Shown: positions 21,629 to 32,225 of the stretch, in pieces
Numbering within the stretch: the stretch's first letter is position 1
Layout: each line of letters opens with the position of its first letter
Assembly: GCA_024400955.1 (NCBI GenBank)
Contig: JAKSLY010000001.1
Location: 124,001-188,000 of the forward strand
Reading direction: 5' to 3'
Source: Treponema sp.
Lineage (GTDB): Bacteria > Spirochaetota > Spirochaetia > Treponematales > Treponemataceae
DNA: 64,000 nucleotides
Translations under genes and position numbers: made by a program
Notes under the pieces: generated by a model
What the model was told of the DNA's origin: nothing
Databases searched by the model: none
What the model saw: only the letters and a program-made list of their open reading frames with translations

Positions 21629-22981
21629 ATGGAATCTTTTTTTGACAAATACATTAATACCATAGAACACGTTGAACCCATAAAGTATACGGGGCTTGTA
21701 ACGGCCGTTAATGGTCTCATGATTGAATCCGTGGGGCCTAGGTCTGTCATCGGAGAAATCTGTGAGATTCAGGTTCCAAGTGCAGGCACATCCGTTCTTG
21801 CTGAAGTTGTAGGCTTTGAAGGAACTACGGTTAGGCTTATGCCTTACGGTGATACTCGCGGCATTGAAAGCGGCTGCAAGGTCATTGCTTCCGGTCACGT
21901 TCTTGAGGTTCCTGTGGGACCTGAGCTTTTGGGTCGCGTAATAGATGCCACTGGCAGGGCTTATGACGGGAAGGGTGACATTGCAACTGGAGTTTACTAT
22001 CCGGCTCTTGCTTCTCCTCCAAATCCCATGGACCGTTTGCCCGTTGACAAAAGGGTTGTTACTGGAGTCAGGGCCATTGATTCCCTTCTTACCGTAGGAA
22101 AGGGACAGCGCCTTGGTATTTTTGCCGGTTCTGGCGTAGGTAAGTCTACGCTTCTTTCCATGATTGCACGCAATACCAATGCAGACATCAATGTCATCGG
22201 ACTTATCGGTGAACGTGGACGCGAAGTCATGGATTTTATCAACCGTGACCTTGGTGAAGAAGGCCTTAAGCGTTCCGTTCTTGTTGTTGCCACATCAGAC
22301 CAGCCTTCCATTGCTAGACTTAGGGCAGCCTATGTTACTACTGCCATTGCTGAATATTTCCGTGACCAGGGAAAGGATGTCATGCTCATGTTTGACAGCG
22401 TTACCCGATTTGCCCATGCCCAGCGTGAAATTGGACTTGCCACTGGAGAACCTGCAGCCCAGCGTGGTTATCCTCCAAGCGTTTTTGATATGCTCCCAAA
22501 ACTTCTTGAACGCACAGGCACCAATGACAAGGGGTCCATTACGGCATTCTACACTGTTCTTGTTGATGGCGGTGACATGGATGAGCCTATTGCGGATAAG
22601 GTTCGCGGTACTCTTGACGGGCATATTGTCCTTAGTCGAGACCTTGCTTCCAAGCAGCATTATCCTGCCATTGACATGCTTACAAGCATAAGCCGTCTTT
22701 CCAAGCGTGTGTCTGGTACCAACACAAGAAAGGCCGTCCAGCGTGTTCGCCGTTGGATTGCAACCTATGCAGACCAGGAAGACATGATTAATGCCGGCGT
22801 CTATGTGAAGGGTTCCAACATGGAGATTGACGAGGCCATAGACCATCACATGGCCGTTGAGGAATTCCTTTGTCAGGAAGAGTCCGATCACCTTTCCATT
22901 GATGACACCCTTGTAAGGCTTTCTGAACTTAGCGGAATTGAAATTCCCCAGGAAGAATTCGTTGAGCGTCCCGGCCTCTAG
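21629..22981 (+). CDS. fliI: Flagellar export ATPase FliI
   Basis: The 450-residue protein has Walker A GSGVGKST (residues 167-174), GERGREVMDF, Walker B-containing MLMFDSVTRFAHAQREIGLA and the FliI/YscN signature PAAQRGYPPSVFDMLPKLLERTG. It powers delivery of export substrates at the flagellar type III apparatus. The ATG at 21629 is preferred over a GTG at 21620; a GGGG-rich tract lies just upstream of the ATG. It follows fliH and precedes fliJ. Confidence 0.95.
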   Translation: MESFFDKYINTIEHVEPIKYTGLVTAVNGLMIESVGPRSVIGEICEIQVPSAGTSVLAEVVGFEGTTVRLMPYGDTRGIESGCKVIASGHVLEVPVGPELLGRVIDATGRAYDGKGDIATGVYYPALASPPNPMDRLPVDKRVVTGVRAIDSLLTVGKGQRLGIFAGSGVGKSTLLSMIARNTNADINVIGLIGERGREVMDFINRDLGEEGLKRSVLVVATSDQPSIARLRAAYVTTAIAEYFRDQGKDVMLMFDSVTRFAHAQREIGLATGEPAAQRGYPPSVFDMLPKLLERTGTNDKGSITAFYTVLVDGGDMDEPIADKVRGTLDGHIVLSRDLASKQHYPAIDMLTSISRLSKRVSGTNTRKAVQRVRRWIATYADQEDMINAGVYVKGSNMEIDEAIDHHMAVEEFLCQEESDHLSIDDTLVRLSELSGIEIPQEEFVERPGL

Positions 22982-22996
22982 ATGTTGGAGTAGGCT

Positions 22997-23431
22997 TTGA
23001 AGAAATTCCAGTTCAAGATGGATAAGATCCTCGACCTCAGAAAATTCCAGCAGCAGCAGGCGGAAATTGAACTTGGAAAGGCTAACGCAGAAGTTGCCCG
23101 CATACAGGCCGAACTTGATTCCATTGCCCAGAACAGAATCAGGACCATCAAGGCCTTTGACCAGGAAACGGATTTTGCTGTTCAGGCCCAGATTCAGCAG
23201 TATTTTTTTGTTCTCGACCAGAAAAAGGAAAAGTTCCTGGAGGAAATTGCACAGGCCCAGATGATTGCCGATGAAAAACGTGAAATCGTCCGGGAATGCA
23301 TGAAGAAGACCAAGGTTCTTGAAAACCTTAAGGAAAAGCAGCGTTTAATCTGGAAGAAGCAGGTTCAGAATGAGGAAGAAGTGGATCAGGATGACCTTGC
23401 CAGTGCCCGCGCCAATTCCGCCATGGATTGA
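22997..23431 (+). CDS. fliJ: Flagellar export protein FliJ, TTG start
   Basis: The 144-residue, almost entirely coiled-coil protein starts KKFQFKMDKILDLRKFQQQQ, the usual FliJ N terminus. It acts as the central stalk of the FliI hexamer and an export chaperone. The best start is the TTG at 22997: GGAG lies 6 nt upstream and the conserved N terminus begins there; the next ATG (23018) would remove it. It is the last gene of the flagellar run in this window. Confidence 0.88.
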   Translation: MKKFQFKMDKILDLRKFQQQQAEIELGKANAEVARIQAELDSIAQNRIRTIKAFDQETDFAVQAQIQQYFFVLDQKKEKFLEEIAQAQMIADEKREIVRECMKKTKVLENLKEKQRLIWKKQVQNEEEVDQDDLASARANSAMD

Positions 23432-23447
23432 CATCAATTAACTTGTC

Positions 23448-23476
23448 TTGTTTTTACTTGTTTTTTTCTATATAAT
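23448..23476 (+). promoter_or_regulatory. Promoter of uvrA
   Basis: TTGTTT (23448-23453), 17 nt, then a perfect TATAAT (23471-23476). The uvrA ATG is 9 nt downstream, leaving a leader of only 2-3 nt. Confidence 0.65.
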
Positions 23477-23485
23477 GCTTTTTCT

Positions 23486-26422
23486 ATGGGTATTTTTGAC
23501 GGAGAAAAAATTGTAATTCAGGGTGCACGCGAGCACAATCTAAAGAATATTTCAGTAGAAATTCCAAGGAACAAGCTTGTTGCCGTTTCCGGCCTTTCAG
23601 GCTCTGGAAAATCATCCCTTGCATTTGACACTCTTTTTGCTGAAGGTCAGCGCCGTTACATGGAAAGCCTTTCTTCCTATGCACGTCAGTTTTTGGGTAG
23701 GATGGATAAGCCTGATGTTGACCTTATCACCGGCCTGAGCCCTGCCATTTCCATTGAGCAGAAAACGACCCATAAGAATCCACGTTCAACTGTGGGAACC
23801 GTCACGGAAATCTATGACTACTACCGACTTCTTTTTGCCCGCATTGGCAAGGCTCACTGCCCGGAATGCGGCAGGGAAATCAAGGAACAGTCTGTTGACC
23901 AGATAATCGATTCGATTCTTTCCTGGAGTGAGGGAACAAAGCTGACTATCCTGGCTCCTGTCATTCGTGGCAAGAAAGGTGAGCATCAGAAAATCATCGA
24001 TGATGCCAAGAGAAGCGGTTTTGTACGTGCCCGCATTGACGGCCTTATGGTTGAACTTGAAGATTCCATTAAGCTTGACAAGCAGAAAAAGCATACTATA
24101 GAAATTGTCGTTGACAGAATCGTACTTAAGTCTGACATCAGAAAGCGTCTTGCAGATTCCGTTGAGACTGCCCTGAATTCTTCAAATGGAATCGTAATTG
24201 CCCTTCGCCGCGTGAATAAGGGTGATGATGCATACAAGGAAGTTTGTGCAGCCCTTGACCTTCGTGGAACCAAGTATGACCGTGAGGCAGATTACATAGA
24301 AGAGGAAGTTTTCTTCAGCCAGAAGAATGCATGCCCTGATTGCGGTATTTCCGTTCCAGAGCTTCAGCCCCGATTGTTTTCATTCAACAATCCTTTTGGC
24401 GCATGTCCGGATTGCACTGGTCTTGGTGAAAAAATGGAATTTGACAGGGAGCTTATCTGTCCTGATCCATCCTTAAGTTTTAATGAATATGCCTTTGCTC
24501 CCTTTAATCCTGACAGCAACTGGAACAGTGCCATGTTTGGGGCGGTTTTTGATGACATTGGTTGTGATGCAAACACTCCAATAAAAGAACTGTCAAAAAA
24601 GCAGGCAGACATTGTCTGGAACGGTACCGGTGACAGGCCTCTCAAGTGGGTTTATCAAAAGCAAAGTGGTGAAGGCATGAGTACCTACAACAGGCCATGG
24701 CCCGGAATTCTTTCCGAACTTAGGCGTCGCTATGCTGAAGCCTGGGGTGACAATGCCAGGGAGAACCTGGAAAAATTCATGTCCCACAGGGAATGCAAGA
24801 GCTGCTGCGGCAAGAGGCTCAGAAAGGAAGCCCTTGGAGTTACTGTTGGCGGAAAAAACATCTGGGACCTTACGGAGCTTTCCGTCAGCGATACCATTGA
24901 ATTCTTTGAAAAACTGAATCTTACTGAAACGGAACGGAAGATTGCAGCTCAGGTGCTGAAGGAGATAACAAGCCGACTTTCTTTCCTTAAAAACGTTGGT
25001 CTTGACTATTTGACCCTTCAGCGTTCTGCTGCCACACTGTCAGGTGGAGAAGCCCAGCGAATCAGGCTTTCAACCCAGATTGGTTCAGGCCTTACCGGAG
25101 TCATGTACATTCTTGACGAGCCTTCCATAGGTCTTCATCAGAGGGATAACCAGCGTCTCATCGATTCCCTAACGTACCTTCGTGACTTGGGTAATACTGT
25201 CATTGTTGTTGAACATGATGAACAGACATTGCTTACGGCCGACTGGCTTGTGGATATTGGTCCTGGGGCTGGAGTCCACGGTGGCAATGTCATGGCAAGC
25301 GATACTCCTGAAAATGTAATGAAAAATCCGGACAGCATTACGGGAAAATATCTTGCAGGCCTTATTCGCATGCCGATTCCAAAGGCAAGAAGAAAGGGTA
25401 ATGGCAACTTCATTTCCATAGAGGGTGTTACGGAACATAACCTTAAGAACATTTCATGCAGCATTCCCCTTGGTACCTTCACATGTATTACAGGTGTTTC
25501 AGGCAGCGGCAAGTCCACACTGCTAAACGATGTGTTCTTTCCTGCCGCAAGCAACAGGATCATGAAAAGCGAGCTTCCCGTAGGTTCTTTTAAGAAGATA
25601 TCCGGCCTTGACTCTGTTGATAAGATCATAAACATTGACCAGAGTCCCATCGGTCGTACACCAAGGAGCAATCCTGTCACATATATTGGTGTCTTTGACA
25701 AGATTCGCGATCTGTATTCGTCCATGCCGGAAGCAAAGGCAAAGGGATATAAGCCTGGTCGCTTCAGCTTTAACGTCAAGGGAGGCAGGTGCGAGAACTG
25801 TCAGGGCGCTGGTACCATTACCATCGAAATGAACTTTCTTCCGGACGTATTCATCCAGTGCGATGTGTGCCACGGAAAAAGGTTCAACAGGGAAACCCTT
25901 GAAGTCCTGTACAAGGGCAAGTCCATCAGCGACGTTCTTGAAATGACCGTAGAAGATGCCGCAGAATTTTTTGCAGGCATTCCACACATTCAGCGTAAGC
26001 TTGAGACCCTAAAGAATGTAGGTCTTGGATACATCACTCTTGGCCAGAACGCATTGACCCTGTCAGGCGGTGAAGCCCAGCGTGTTAAGCTTGCTGCAGA
26101 ACTTGCCCGTCCTTCGACTGGAAAGACCCTTTACATCCTTGATGAACCGACTACCGGCCTTCATTTTGTTGACGTCATGAACCTTATGCAGATCATTCAT
26201 GCCCTTGTCGAAAAGGGTAATTCCGTGGTGATGATTGAACATAACCTTGATGTCATTTGCCAGGCTGACCATATCATTGACCTTGGACCTGAAGGTGGAA
26301 CAGGTGGCGGAACAATTGTTGCCACTGGAACACCGGAAGAAGTTGCAAAGGTTAAGGGCAGCTATACTGGAAAGTATGTTGCGCAAATGCTTGAGAGGGA
26401 AAAGCTTCGTGATGGTGAATAG
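23486..26422 (+). CDS. uvrA: UvrABC excinuclease subunit A
   Basis: The 978-residue protein has two ABC modules. The first has Walker [11 protein letters not shown] near residue 36, a zinc motif [11 protein letters not shown] and [11 protein letters not shown]. The second has [10 protein letters not shown] near residue 670, the zinc module CENCQGAG...CDVCHGKRF and a second [11 protein letters not shown] with [10 protein letters not shown]. It recognises bulky DNA lesions and loads UvrB. The region before the ATG is T-rich and has no Shine-Dalgarno site, consistent with a leaderless or nearly leaderless mRNA. It is followed after 26 nt by the LptD-like gene. Confidence 0.97.
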   Translation: MGIFDGEKIVIQGAREHNLKNISVEIPRNKLVAVSGLSGSGKSSLAFDTLFAEGQRRYMESLSSYARQFLGRMDKPDVDLITGLSPAISIEQKTTHKNPRSTVGTVTEIYDYYRLLFARIGKAHCPECGREIKEQSVDQIIDSILSWSEGTKLTILAPVIRGKKGEHQKIIDDAKRSGFVRARIDGLMVELEDSIKLDKQKKHTIEIVVDRIVLKSDIRKRLADSVETALNSSNGIVIALRRVNKGDDAYKEVCAALDLRGTKYDREADYIEEEVFFSQKNACPDCGISVPELQPRLFSFNNPFGACPDCTGLGEKMEFDRELICPDPSLSFNEYAFAPFNPDSNWNSAMFGAVFDDIGCDANTPIKELSKKQADIVWNGTGDRPLKWVYQKQSGEGMSTYNRPWPGILSELRRRYAEAWGDNARENLEKFMSHRECKSCCGKRLRKEALGVTVGGKNIWDLTELSVSDTIEFFEKLNLTETERKIAAQVLKEITSRLSFLKNVGLDYLTLQRSAATLSGGEAQRIRLSTQIGSGLTGVMYILDEPSIGLHQRDNQRLIDSLTYLRDLGNTVIVVEHDEQTLLTADWLVDIGPGAGVHGGNVMASDTPENVMKNPDSITGKYLAGLIRMPIPKARRKGNGNFISIEGVTEHNLKNISCSIPLGTFTCITGVSGSGKSTLLNDVFFPAASNRIMKSELPVGSFKKISGLDSVDKIINIDQSPIGRTPRSNPVTYIGVFDKIRDLYSSMPEAKAKGYKPGRFSFNVKGGRCENCQGAGTITIEMNFLPDVFIQCDVCHGKRFNRETLEVLYKGKSISDVLEMTVEDAAEFFAGIPHIQRKLETLKNVGLGYITLGQNALTLSGGEAQRVKLAAELARPSTGKTLYILDEPTTGLHFVDVMNLMQIIHALVEKGNSVVMIEHNLDVICQADHIIDLGPEGGTGGGTIVATGTPEEVAKVKGSYTGKYVAQMLEREKLRDGE

Positions 26423-26448
26423 TCACTGTCAGGTGGTGTAAGCCTTAG

Positions 26449-29400
26449 ATGATTTTAAAAAGTTTCAGGAGCAAATTTAGGGTTCTCATTGGTTGCCTGC
26501 TGTTTTTTATGGCGGGAACGGGGGCGTTTGCTTCTGACAGCAATAAAACCATCATCACCATTGGCAATGCAGACAATACATCTTATAGAAAAAACAAGAA
26601 GGATGATACTGACGAAATCGTCCTTAATGGAAATGTAACCATATCTGTTGAGAAGGGAGAGACAAAGCTTGAGATTGCTGCCGATAAGGTTACCTATAAC
26701 AGGTCTACGGAAATGCTTTTTGCTGAGGGTGGAATCAAGCTTGTTCAGACCGGTTCTTCTGCTGGTGAACAGACAATCACTGCTTCTACGCTTCTTGTAA
26801 ATACGAGTACCCTTGAGGGAATCTTTGATGACGGCCGTGCAGTGCAGACTCAAAGTGATGCCCTCAATCTTCCTGCAGGTTCGACTCTTATTGTTGCCTC
26901 AGACATTTTTGGACGCGATACATCCAGTACCGTTGCCTTCAAGAGGGCCGAACTTACCTTCTGCGATGAAGAAGATCCCCATTGGAAAATCAGGGCTTCA
27001 AGAATTTGGCTTTTGCCTGGAGGTGAATTTGCCTTCTTTAATGCCGTCGTTTCTGTAGGGCATGTTCCGCTCCTGTATCTTCCAGTTTTTTACTATCCAA
27101 AGGATGAATTGATTTTCAATCCAACATTTGGATTCAAGAACCGTCATGGATATTATTTCCAGACTACAACCTACATTCTCGGCCGAAAGCCTCTTGACGA
27201 TTCTTCTTCCAGTGCATCTTCAAGCTCTGACAATCCTGAAGAAGTTTCCGCTGAAGAACTGACGAAGGGTATCTTTAACTTCATGAAGCCGTCAACATTG
27301 AAGGAACAGCGTCTTGAGGGACTTGTTCTCCATAATCTTGATGAAGATTATAAGGGTGACACTTCCAGCTATTTCAAGCTTATTGGAGACTATTATACTA
27401 ACCTCGGTGGTGTAGTTGGCTTTGATGGTATATACCAGCCTAACAACAAGTACATATCTTCCCTTGGGGCAGGACTTCAGCTTGGCTATACAAACACCGT
27501 CTTTGAGAAGAAGGGCATATACACTCCTTATTCTGCCGAAGGTGAAAAAATGAAGGATGGGGCAACTTTCCTTGGACGCGTCTATCCATTCCGTTTTGGG
27601 GCAAACTTGAATGCATCGGTTTCAAAGCCCTTTAACCTAAAGCTTAACATGCCTGTATACAGCGATCCATTCTTCACCGAAGATTTCCAGTCTCGTTCTG
27701 AATATCTTGACTGGATCAGTTTCTTCATGGGAAACAATGAGCAGGACAATCAGAATAATGATGAATCTTCCGACGATAACACCAGCTATCAGACTTCTTC
27801 ATTTACATGGACTGCTGACGGTTCCTTTAATTCACCACTACCTGATGCCGTCAAGCCGTATCTTAACAAGGTTGCCATAACTTCATTCAATTCCTCAATA
27901 ATTTTCAATCAGGCAACAAGAAGTGACGATGAATTTTCACAGGGGCCTTTTGATTGGCAGGAAAATTCTCCGGAGCGCATGTTCTTCTTCCCGTCACAGG
28001 TTACTCCAGTTAAGATTACGGGCGAAGTTTCCGGAAATATCTTTGAATACCCACAGACCAACAAGTATTTCAAGAAGTATCCCAACGTGACTTTTCCACA
28101 GGAAATTTCAAAGCCTGAATATCTCATGACTCCGGATGAAAAGGAAAAGTATGAGAAGGATCTGAAAATCGCCGCGGCAAAAAAGGCAGCGGAGGAGGCC
28201 GGGGAAGAATATGTTCCGGAAGAGGATGATGAAGCAGAAGTGGAGAAAAAAAACAGGGAAAAGACTGACTTGGTTTTTACCCTGCTGGATCCTCCTGTCA
28301 GTGCCGACGACATAATCAATTTCAACGGCATAAGCTATACCCTGTCTTACTCGTTTAAGCCTCACTATGCAAACCAGAGGACGTACAATTCCGATTATTT
28401 TCCAGGCCCAAAGGATTTTGACTGGGACATGCTGTATTCTTCATACTATGAGTATTCATCTCCGTCCAGCCTTCAAAGCCTGCTGACGTTCAGGGATTCT
28501 TTCATCACCTTTGACAACTCCCTGACTTTTGACCCGTACTTCCAGAAGCATCCAAACCTTGACGGATATACTACCCAGTCTTCAAAGGATACGGTTATTT
28601 TGTCTGACTACAAGGCAAAGAAAATGGACTTGAACAATGACAATCATGTGACCTTGAAGCCTCTTGTCTATAACGGAATTTTCAACAAGTCAACCATTGT
28701 GTGGGATACTTCGATTAAAATCATTGATACGGAATTCATTGGGGATGCGGAAAATCCTGAATGGAGCTATTTGACCGGTGATCTGTACAGCAAGGATACC
28801 GTCACTGAGCATAAGCTTACGGCAACCCTTAATGCAACGGAAGATAAATTTTCCCAGGAACTTTCCCTTTCTTCAACGCTTCCGCCACAGCTTAAGGAAT
28901 ATAATGAAACTTTGACCTTTGGCTTTCCATATTTTACCATCAGCGAGACTACTGGAATTTATGAATGTGAGGAACCTGAAGGCAGCAGCGGTTCCACAGT
29001 AATCGATGGGGATACGGAGGAATTCAAGAGGTTCAAGTGGAATCCATTCAAGCAGTCTGCAACATTGAAATTCTTTGATGGTGACCTGCAGTTCACTGAA
29101 AACTACAATTATGATATTGAGGAAAAATACCATGATTCCCTTAAGCTTGCAGCTTCGTGGAAGGACCTGCAGCTTGCATACACCATGCAGTACACAACCC
29201 TTTATGATTTTGACGGTTCCAAGGGGTGGGTTATAGAGAAGGATGATAGTGGCGACGAGAAAAAGGATTTTGTCCCCTATTCAGTCAGTCTTGCCTATGC
29301 AAAAAAGTCAAAGACTTACCGCTACTGGAGAAGAAGAATCACATGGGCTCCAGGATTGAACACAAGCCTGGTTTATGATTGCGTTCGTCCGACTAACAGC

Positions 29401-29835
29401 TATTTCCGTTTTGTTCCCTCTGTTTCCTTTAAGGTCCATGAGCAGTTTGAGATTACCTTCAGTGCTGAATCCCAGAATGATGTCATATTCAGGTATTTCC
29501 AGGATCATGTTGGTTATAAGGATGCCTTAAGTGGAGAGAAGAATCCAATAAAGGATCTTTACAATTCATTCGTATTCTGGGACGACGATAATCAGACTGC
29601 GAGAAAATCATCGGGATATAAGCTTAAGAACCTTAAGGTTGCAATTTCACGCCATCTGCACGACTGGAGCATGGAAGGAAGCCTTTCCTTTAAGCCAAGG
29701 TCCATTACGGATGACGAAGGAAAGAAGGCCTTTGATTATCATCCATACATGACTTTTGCAATCTCATGGCATCCAATGCCTAGCATGAGGTCAAAGCTTG
29801 TTGATGACTATGGCGAGTGGAAGTTAAACAACTGA
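26449..29835 (+). CDS. LptD/OstA-like outer membrane protein
   Basis: The 1128-residue protein has a signal peptide (residues 1-29), then an OstA-type beta-jellyroll domain (DEIVLNGNVTISVEKGETKLEIAADKVTYN, residues about 54-110). A long Tyr/Phe/Asp-rich region with alternating strands follows, as expected for an LptD beta-barrel (VSVGHVPLLYLPVFYYP is characteristic). An unusual charged helix of about 45 residues rich in Lys, Glu and Ala interrupts the barrel region near residue 565-605. The partner order uvrA then lptD-like recalls T. pallidum, where TP0515 is described as an LptD homologue. Whether the cargo is LPS or another glycolipid is unknown. Confidence 0.82.
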   Translation: MILKSFRSKFRVLIGCLLFFMAGTGAFASDSNKTIITIGNADNTSYRKNKKDDTDEIVLNGNVTISVEKGETKLEIAADKVTYNRSTEMLFAEGGIKLVQTGSSAGEQTITASTLLVNTSTLEGIFDDGRAVQTQSDALNLPAGSTLIVASDIFGRDTSSTVAFKRAELTFCDEEDPHWKIRASRIWLLPGGEFAFFNAVVSVGHVPLLYLPVFYYPKDELIFNPTFGFKNRHGYYFQTTTYILGRKPLDDSSSSASSSSDNPEEVSAEELTKGIFNFMKPSTLKEQRLEGLVLHNLDEDYKGDTSSYFKLIGDYYTNLGGVVGFDGIYQPNNKYISSLGAGLQLGYTNTVFEKKGIYTPYSAEGEKMKDGATFLGRVYPFRFGANLNASVSKPFNLKLNMPVYSDPFFTEDFQSRSEYLDWISFFMGNNEQDNQNNDESSDDNTSYQTSSFTWTADGSFNSPLPDAVKPYLNKVAITSFNSSIIFNQATRSDDEFSQGPFDWQENSPERMFFFPSQVTPVKITGEVSGNIFEYPQTNKYFKKYPNVTFPQEISKPEYLMTPDEKEKYEKDLKIAAAKKAAEEAGEEYVPEEDDEAEVEKKNREKTDLVFTLLDPPVSADDIINFNGISYTLSYSFKPHYANQRTYNSDYFPGPKDFDWDMLYSSYYEYSSPSSLQSLLTFRDSFITFDNSLTFDPYFQKHPNLDGYTTQSSKDTVILSDYKAKKMDLNNDNHVTLKPLVYNGIFNKSTIVWDTSIKIIDTEFIGDAENPEWSYLTGDLYSKDTVTEHKLTATLNATEDKFSQELSLSSTLPPQLKEYNETLTFGFPYFTISETTGIYECEEPEGSSGSTVIDGDTEEFKRFKWNPFKQSATLKFFDGDLQFTENYNYDIEEKYHDSLKLAASWKDLQLAYTMQYTTLYDFDGSKGWVIEKDDSGDEKKDFVPYSVSLAYAKKSKTYRYWRRRITWAPGLNTSLVYDCVRPTNSYFRFVPSVSFKVHEQFEITFSAESQNDVIFRYFQDHVGYKDALSGEKNPIKDLYNSFVFWDDDNQTARKSSGYKLKNLKVAISRHLHDWSMEGSLSFKPRSITDDEGKKAFDYHPYMTFAISWHPMPSMRSKLVDDYGEWKLNN

Positions 29836-29860
29836 TTTCTCATTATTTTGACATTTCCAT

Positions 29861-29889
29861 TTGACATTTTACTTTCTTGGTTTCATAAT
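29861..29889 (+). promoter_or_regulatory. Promoter of the 29962-30351 gene
   Basis: A perfect TTGACA (29861-29866), 17 nt, CATAAT (29884-29889). A leader of about 65 nt follows, with GGAGG 6 nt before the ATG. Confidence 0.8.
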
Positions 29890-29961
29890 TATACTGCATG
29901 TTGAGGAAAATCTGCTGGCACTTTTTGTCCGGATGTTTCTTTTTTTACATGGAGGTGAAAC

Positions 29962-30351
29962 ATGGCATCAAAAAAAGGTGAATCAAAAATCGACAGGGAA
30001 GAGGTAAAGAAGAAGGCCCAGGACATTGGAAAAACCCTTAAGGGGTATCTGGACAAGGGCCTTACGGTTTCAAAGAAGGGGATCAAGACTGCAGGTGTAA
30101 AGATCAATGATCTTGGTGATCTTTCCGTAATCAAGATTGAAATTCAGCAGCTTAAGAAGCAGAGAAACAAGGATTGTCTTGAGCTTGGAAAAATCTGTGC
30201 AGCTGCCTTTGGTGAAGGCAAGAAGTCCATAACTGCAAAGACGGCCGGAGTTCCGGAACTTCTTGAATCCATTCTTCAGGCCGATGAAAAGATTGTAAAG
30301 AAGGAAGAAGAATTCAAGAGAATAGAGAAGAAGCTTTCTTCAAAGAAATAG
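29962..30351 (+). CDS. Small Lys-rich protein, function unknown
   Basis: The 129-residue basic protein has about a quarter lysine and mostly helical character. It starts MASKKGESKIDREEVKKKAQD and ends in a helix rich in Lys and Glu (KIVKKEEEFKRIEKKLSSKK). A central segment with one Cys on each side of LELGK (DCLELGKICAAAFG) is the most distinctive part. There is no signal peptide or membrane segment. It is a stand-alone unit with its own strong promoter and terminator, suggesting substantial expression. I do not recognise the family. Confidence 0.7.
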   Translation: MASKKGESKIDREEVKKKAQDIGKTLKGYLDKGLTVSKKGIKTAGVKINDLGDLSVIKIEIQQLKKQRNKDCLELGKICAAAFGEGKKSITAKTAGVPELLESILQADEKIVKKEEEFKRIEKKLSSKK

Positions 30352-30378
30352 TCTCTAACAGGGACTTAAAAAAGGAAC

Positions 30379-30426
30379 CGTCTGCTGTTGCCTTCATTGA
30401 AGGAATTGCAGGCGTTTTTTGTTTTT
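30379..30426 (+). terminator. Intrinsic terminator between the Lys-rich gene and lepB
   Basis: CGTCTGC (30379-30385) pairs with GCAGGCG (30408-30414), with an inner CCTTC/GAAGG pairing, and is followed by TTTTTT on the plus strand. The minus strand also runs into T-rich sequence, so it may serve convergent lepB too. Confidence 0.82.
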
Positions 30427-32182
30427 ATCCCCTGAGCCCCTTGCCAGGAACGCCGGCCCTGCTTAATGGCCAGAACCTGAAGCTGGCGCGTCCAAGAATG
30501 CGTTCCCTGTTTACATACTGTGGGGCAATTCCCGAATAGTACGTAACAGAATATGGATCAAGCCTTGAAAGGTCAATCAGTTCCTGCTGGTACTTGTGCC
30601 TCATGTCAAGGGAATTGTACCTGTTGTCACCCATCATGAAGTAGCAGTTTTCTGGAATGTATGAAGCCTTTCCGTCTTCATCATTTTCCGGGAACACAGG
30701 CAGGTTCCTAAGATCCATTTCAAAAACATAGTCCACAAGCCTCTGAGCCTTTTCAAAGCATTCGATCTTGACTGGATCATTGTTCCATTCCGATGGAGGC
30801 ACGTTTTCATAAAGAAGCTGGGCGTTGCGAACCACGAGCCTGCCAAAGAGGAGCTTAGCCATTATGTTGAGGCGGAACACCGAATCCTGGTACATGTCAC
30901 CGCCAACCATCTTTTCCTTCCATTCGGAGCCGGAATGCCATTGGTTCAGGAAGCTGTCAAACCAGGAAGCTCCACCCTTGGCACTGAGAAGTGAAATTGC
31001 CGTATTGTTTACGCTGCTGAACATGTTGTAGATCATCATGTCAGATTTTGTAAAGAGTTCTTCTGTACAAGGTTCATTGGATGCATTTTTTGCACGAAGG
31101 CGGAATTCACGGGCAAGGGCCTCGCATTCAAGGGCAGCAGAAACAAGGTCAAGGTTTCTTCTTTCGGCCTCAACCTCAAGGCATTGGGCTGCCTGTTTTT
31201 CCGTAAGCGGAATTTGCTGAATTTTTTCCTTTATCTTCTTTGGAGCCGGGTTAAGGTCCCAGGCTGCCCATCTTGCATCGTCCGTAACCGGTGTGAATTC
31301 CTCCGAGTCTTTTGTGCGCGAATAGAGGGTGCCGTCGAGCATGTAAATCTGTTCACCAGGAACTGCAGTGATTCTCTTTACAAGCGGGTCTGCCTTGAGT
31401 TCCCCATTTTCGTCAGTATTGGTGTTTAGCAATGTCAGTGAGCACATGTACAGGAACTGGCTGAAGAATGTCTTGACCTCGCTTTTTCTGTCGGAAGCGT
31501 AGTGGGGGTTTCGGAAAACTACAATGTCTCCTCTTTTGTAATTCTGAATGTAAGGTAGACCTGCATTGCTAAGGGGCAGCTTAGGCCCTGCAAAGGTCTT
31601 GAATACAATGACGCGGTCCTTTATCAAAAAAGTTGGAACCATACTTTCAGATGGAATTTCATAAAGCTGGAAGATGAAGATGTTAAGGAGGATGATGGTA
31701 AAGACAGCCTGCAGAAGTGCATCAATCCATTCAAGAATTTCGTATGCAATTCTTTTTGAACCCGTTGGCTTTACTGCAGGATGGTCCTTGTGAAACTGCT
31801 GCCACTGGGGACATGTGGACCAAACCCTTTTTTCAGAAAGCCTGTACTGGATTATCACGGAAAGAACCGCTGTTGAAAGCCAGGACAGTCCGCATATCAG
31901 GTCAAGGAAGAATGGCATTCCATTTGAACCAGAGTGCTGGATTACAAATGCGGTGATGAATGCAAAGGGCTGGTACTGAATTACGCGACGCATGCAGGTC
32001 ATGTGTTCTGCAGATTCCTTTTTTACAAGGGGAATGTAAACTGATTTAAGCAGCAGAAAGAGAAATGCTGCAGAAACAGGCAGTGCCATGATTGAAATGT
32101 CGGCACCAATTGGAAATGAAAGCAGTGTATAGATTGAACATGCAACAAGATTTATTTTTACGAGAGACTTTAGTTTTTCCAT
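30425..32182 (-). CDS. lepB: Signal peptidase I, large spirochaetal form
   Basis: This 585-residue protein has several N-terminal membrane segments (residues about 10-50, 70-115 and 150-172). The catalytic motif PSESMVPT has Ser180, the Lys motif VKRITAVPGE has Lys269, and the GDNR box is at residues 518-521 with a following NSLDMR. About 250 residues separate the Lys motif from GDNR, far more than in typical LepB, and this insert is mainly helical and acidic. It removes signal peptides from exported proteins. The ATG has no Shine-Dalgarno site; the promoter overlaps that of hpt. Confidence 0.9.
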   Translation of the reverse strand: MEKLKSLVKINLVACSIYTLLSFPIGADISIMALPVSAAFLFLLLKSVYIPLVKKESAEHMTCMRRVIQYQPFAFITAFVIQHSGSNGMPFFLDLICGLSWLSTAVLSVIIQYRLSEKRVWSTCPQWQQFHKDHPAVKPTGSKRIAYEILEWIDALLQAVFTIILLNIFIFQLYEIPSESMVPTFLIKDRVIVFKTFAGPKLPLSNAGLPYIQNYKRGDIVVFRNPHYASDRKSEVKTFFSQFLYMCSLTLLNTNTDENGELKADPLVKRITAVPGEQIYMLDGTLYSRTKDSEEFTPVTDDARWAAWDLNPAPKKIKEKIQQIPLTEKQAAQCLEVEAERRNLDLVSAALECEALAREFRLRAKNASNEPCTEELFTKSDMMIYNMFSSVNNTAISLLSAKGGASWFDSFLNQWHSGSEWKEKMVGGDMYQDSVFRLNIMAKLLFGRLVVRNAQLLYENVPPSEWNNDPVKIECFEKAQRLVDYVFEMDLRNLPVFPENDEDGKASYIPENCYFMMGDNRYNSLDMRHKYQQELIDLSRLDPYSVTYYSGIAPQYVNRERILGRASFRFWPLSRAGVPGKGLRG

Positions 32183-32188
32183 TATTTC

Positions 32189-32218
32189 ATTGTATCAGAA
32201 ATTCTAATGTGTTACCAT
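32189..32218. promoter_or_regulatory. Interleaved bidirectional promoter for lepB and hpt
   Basis: Plus strand: TTGTAT (32190-32195), 17 nt, TACCAT (32213-32218), then 7 nt to the hpt ATG. Minus strand: TGGTAA (32212-32217), 17 nt, TACAAT (32189-32194), then 6 nt to the lepB ATG. Each gene's -10 overlaps the other's -35. The boxes are imperfect on both strands, so confidence is moderate. Confidence 0.5.
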
Positions 32219-32225
32219 ATAAGGT

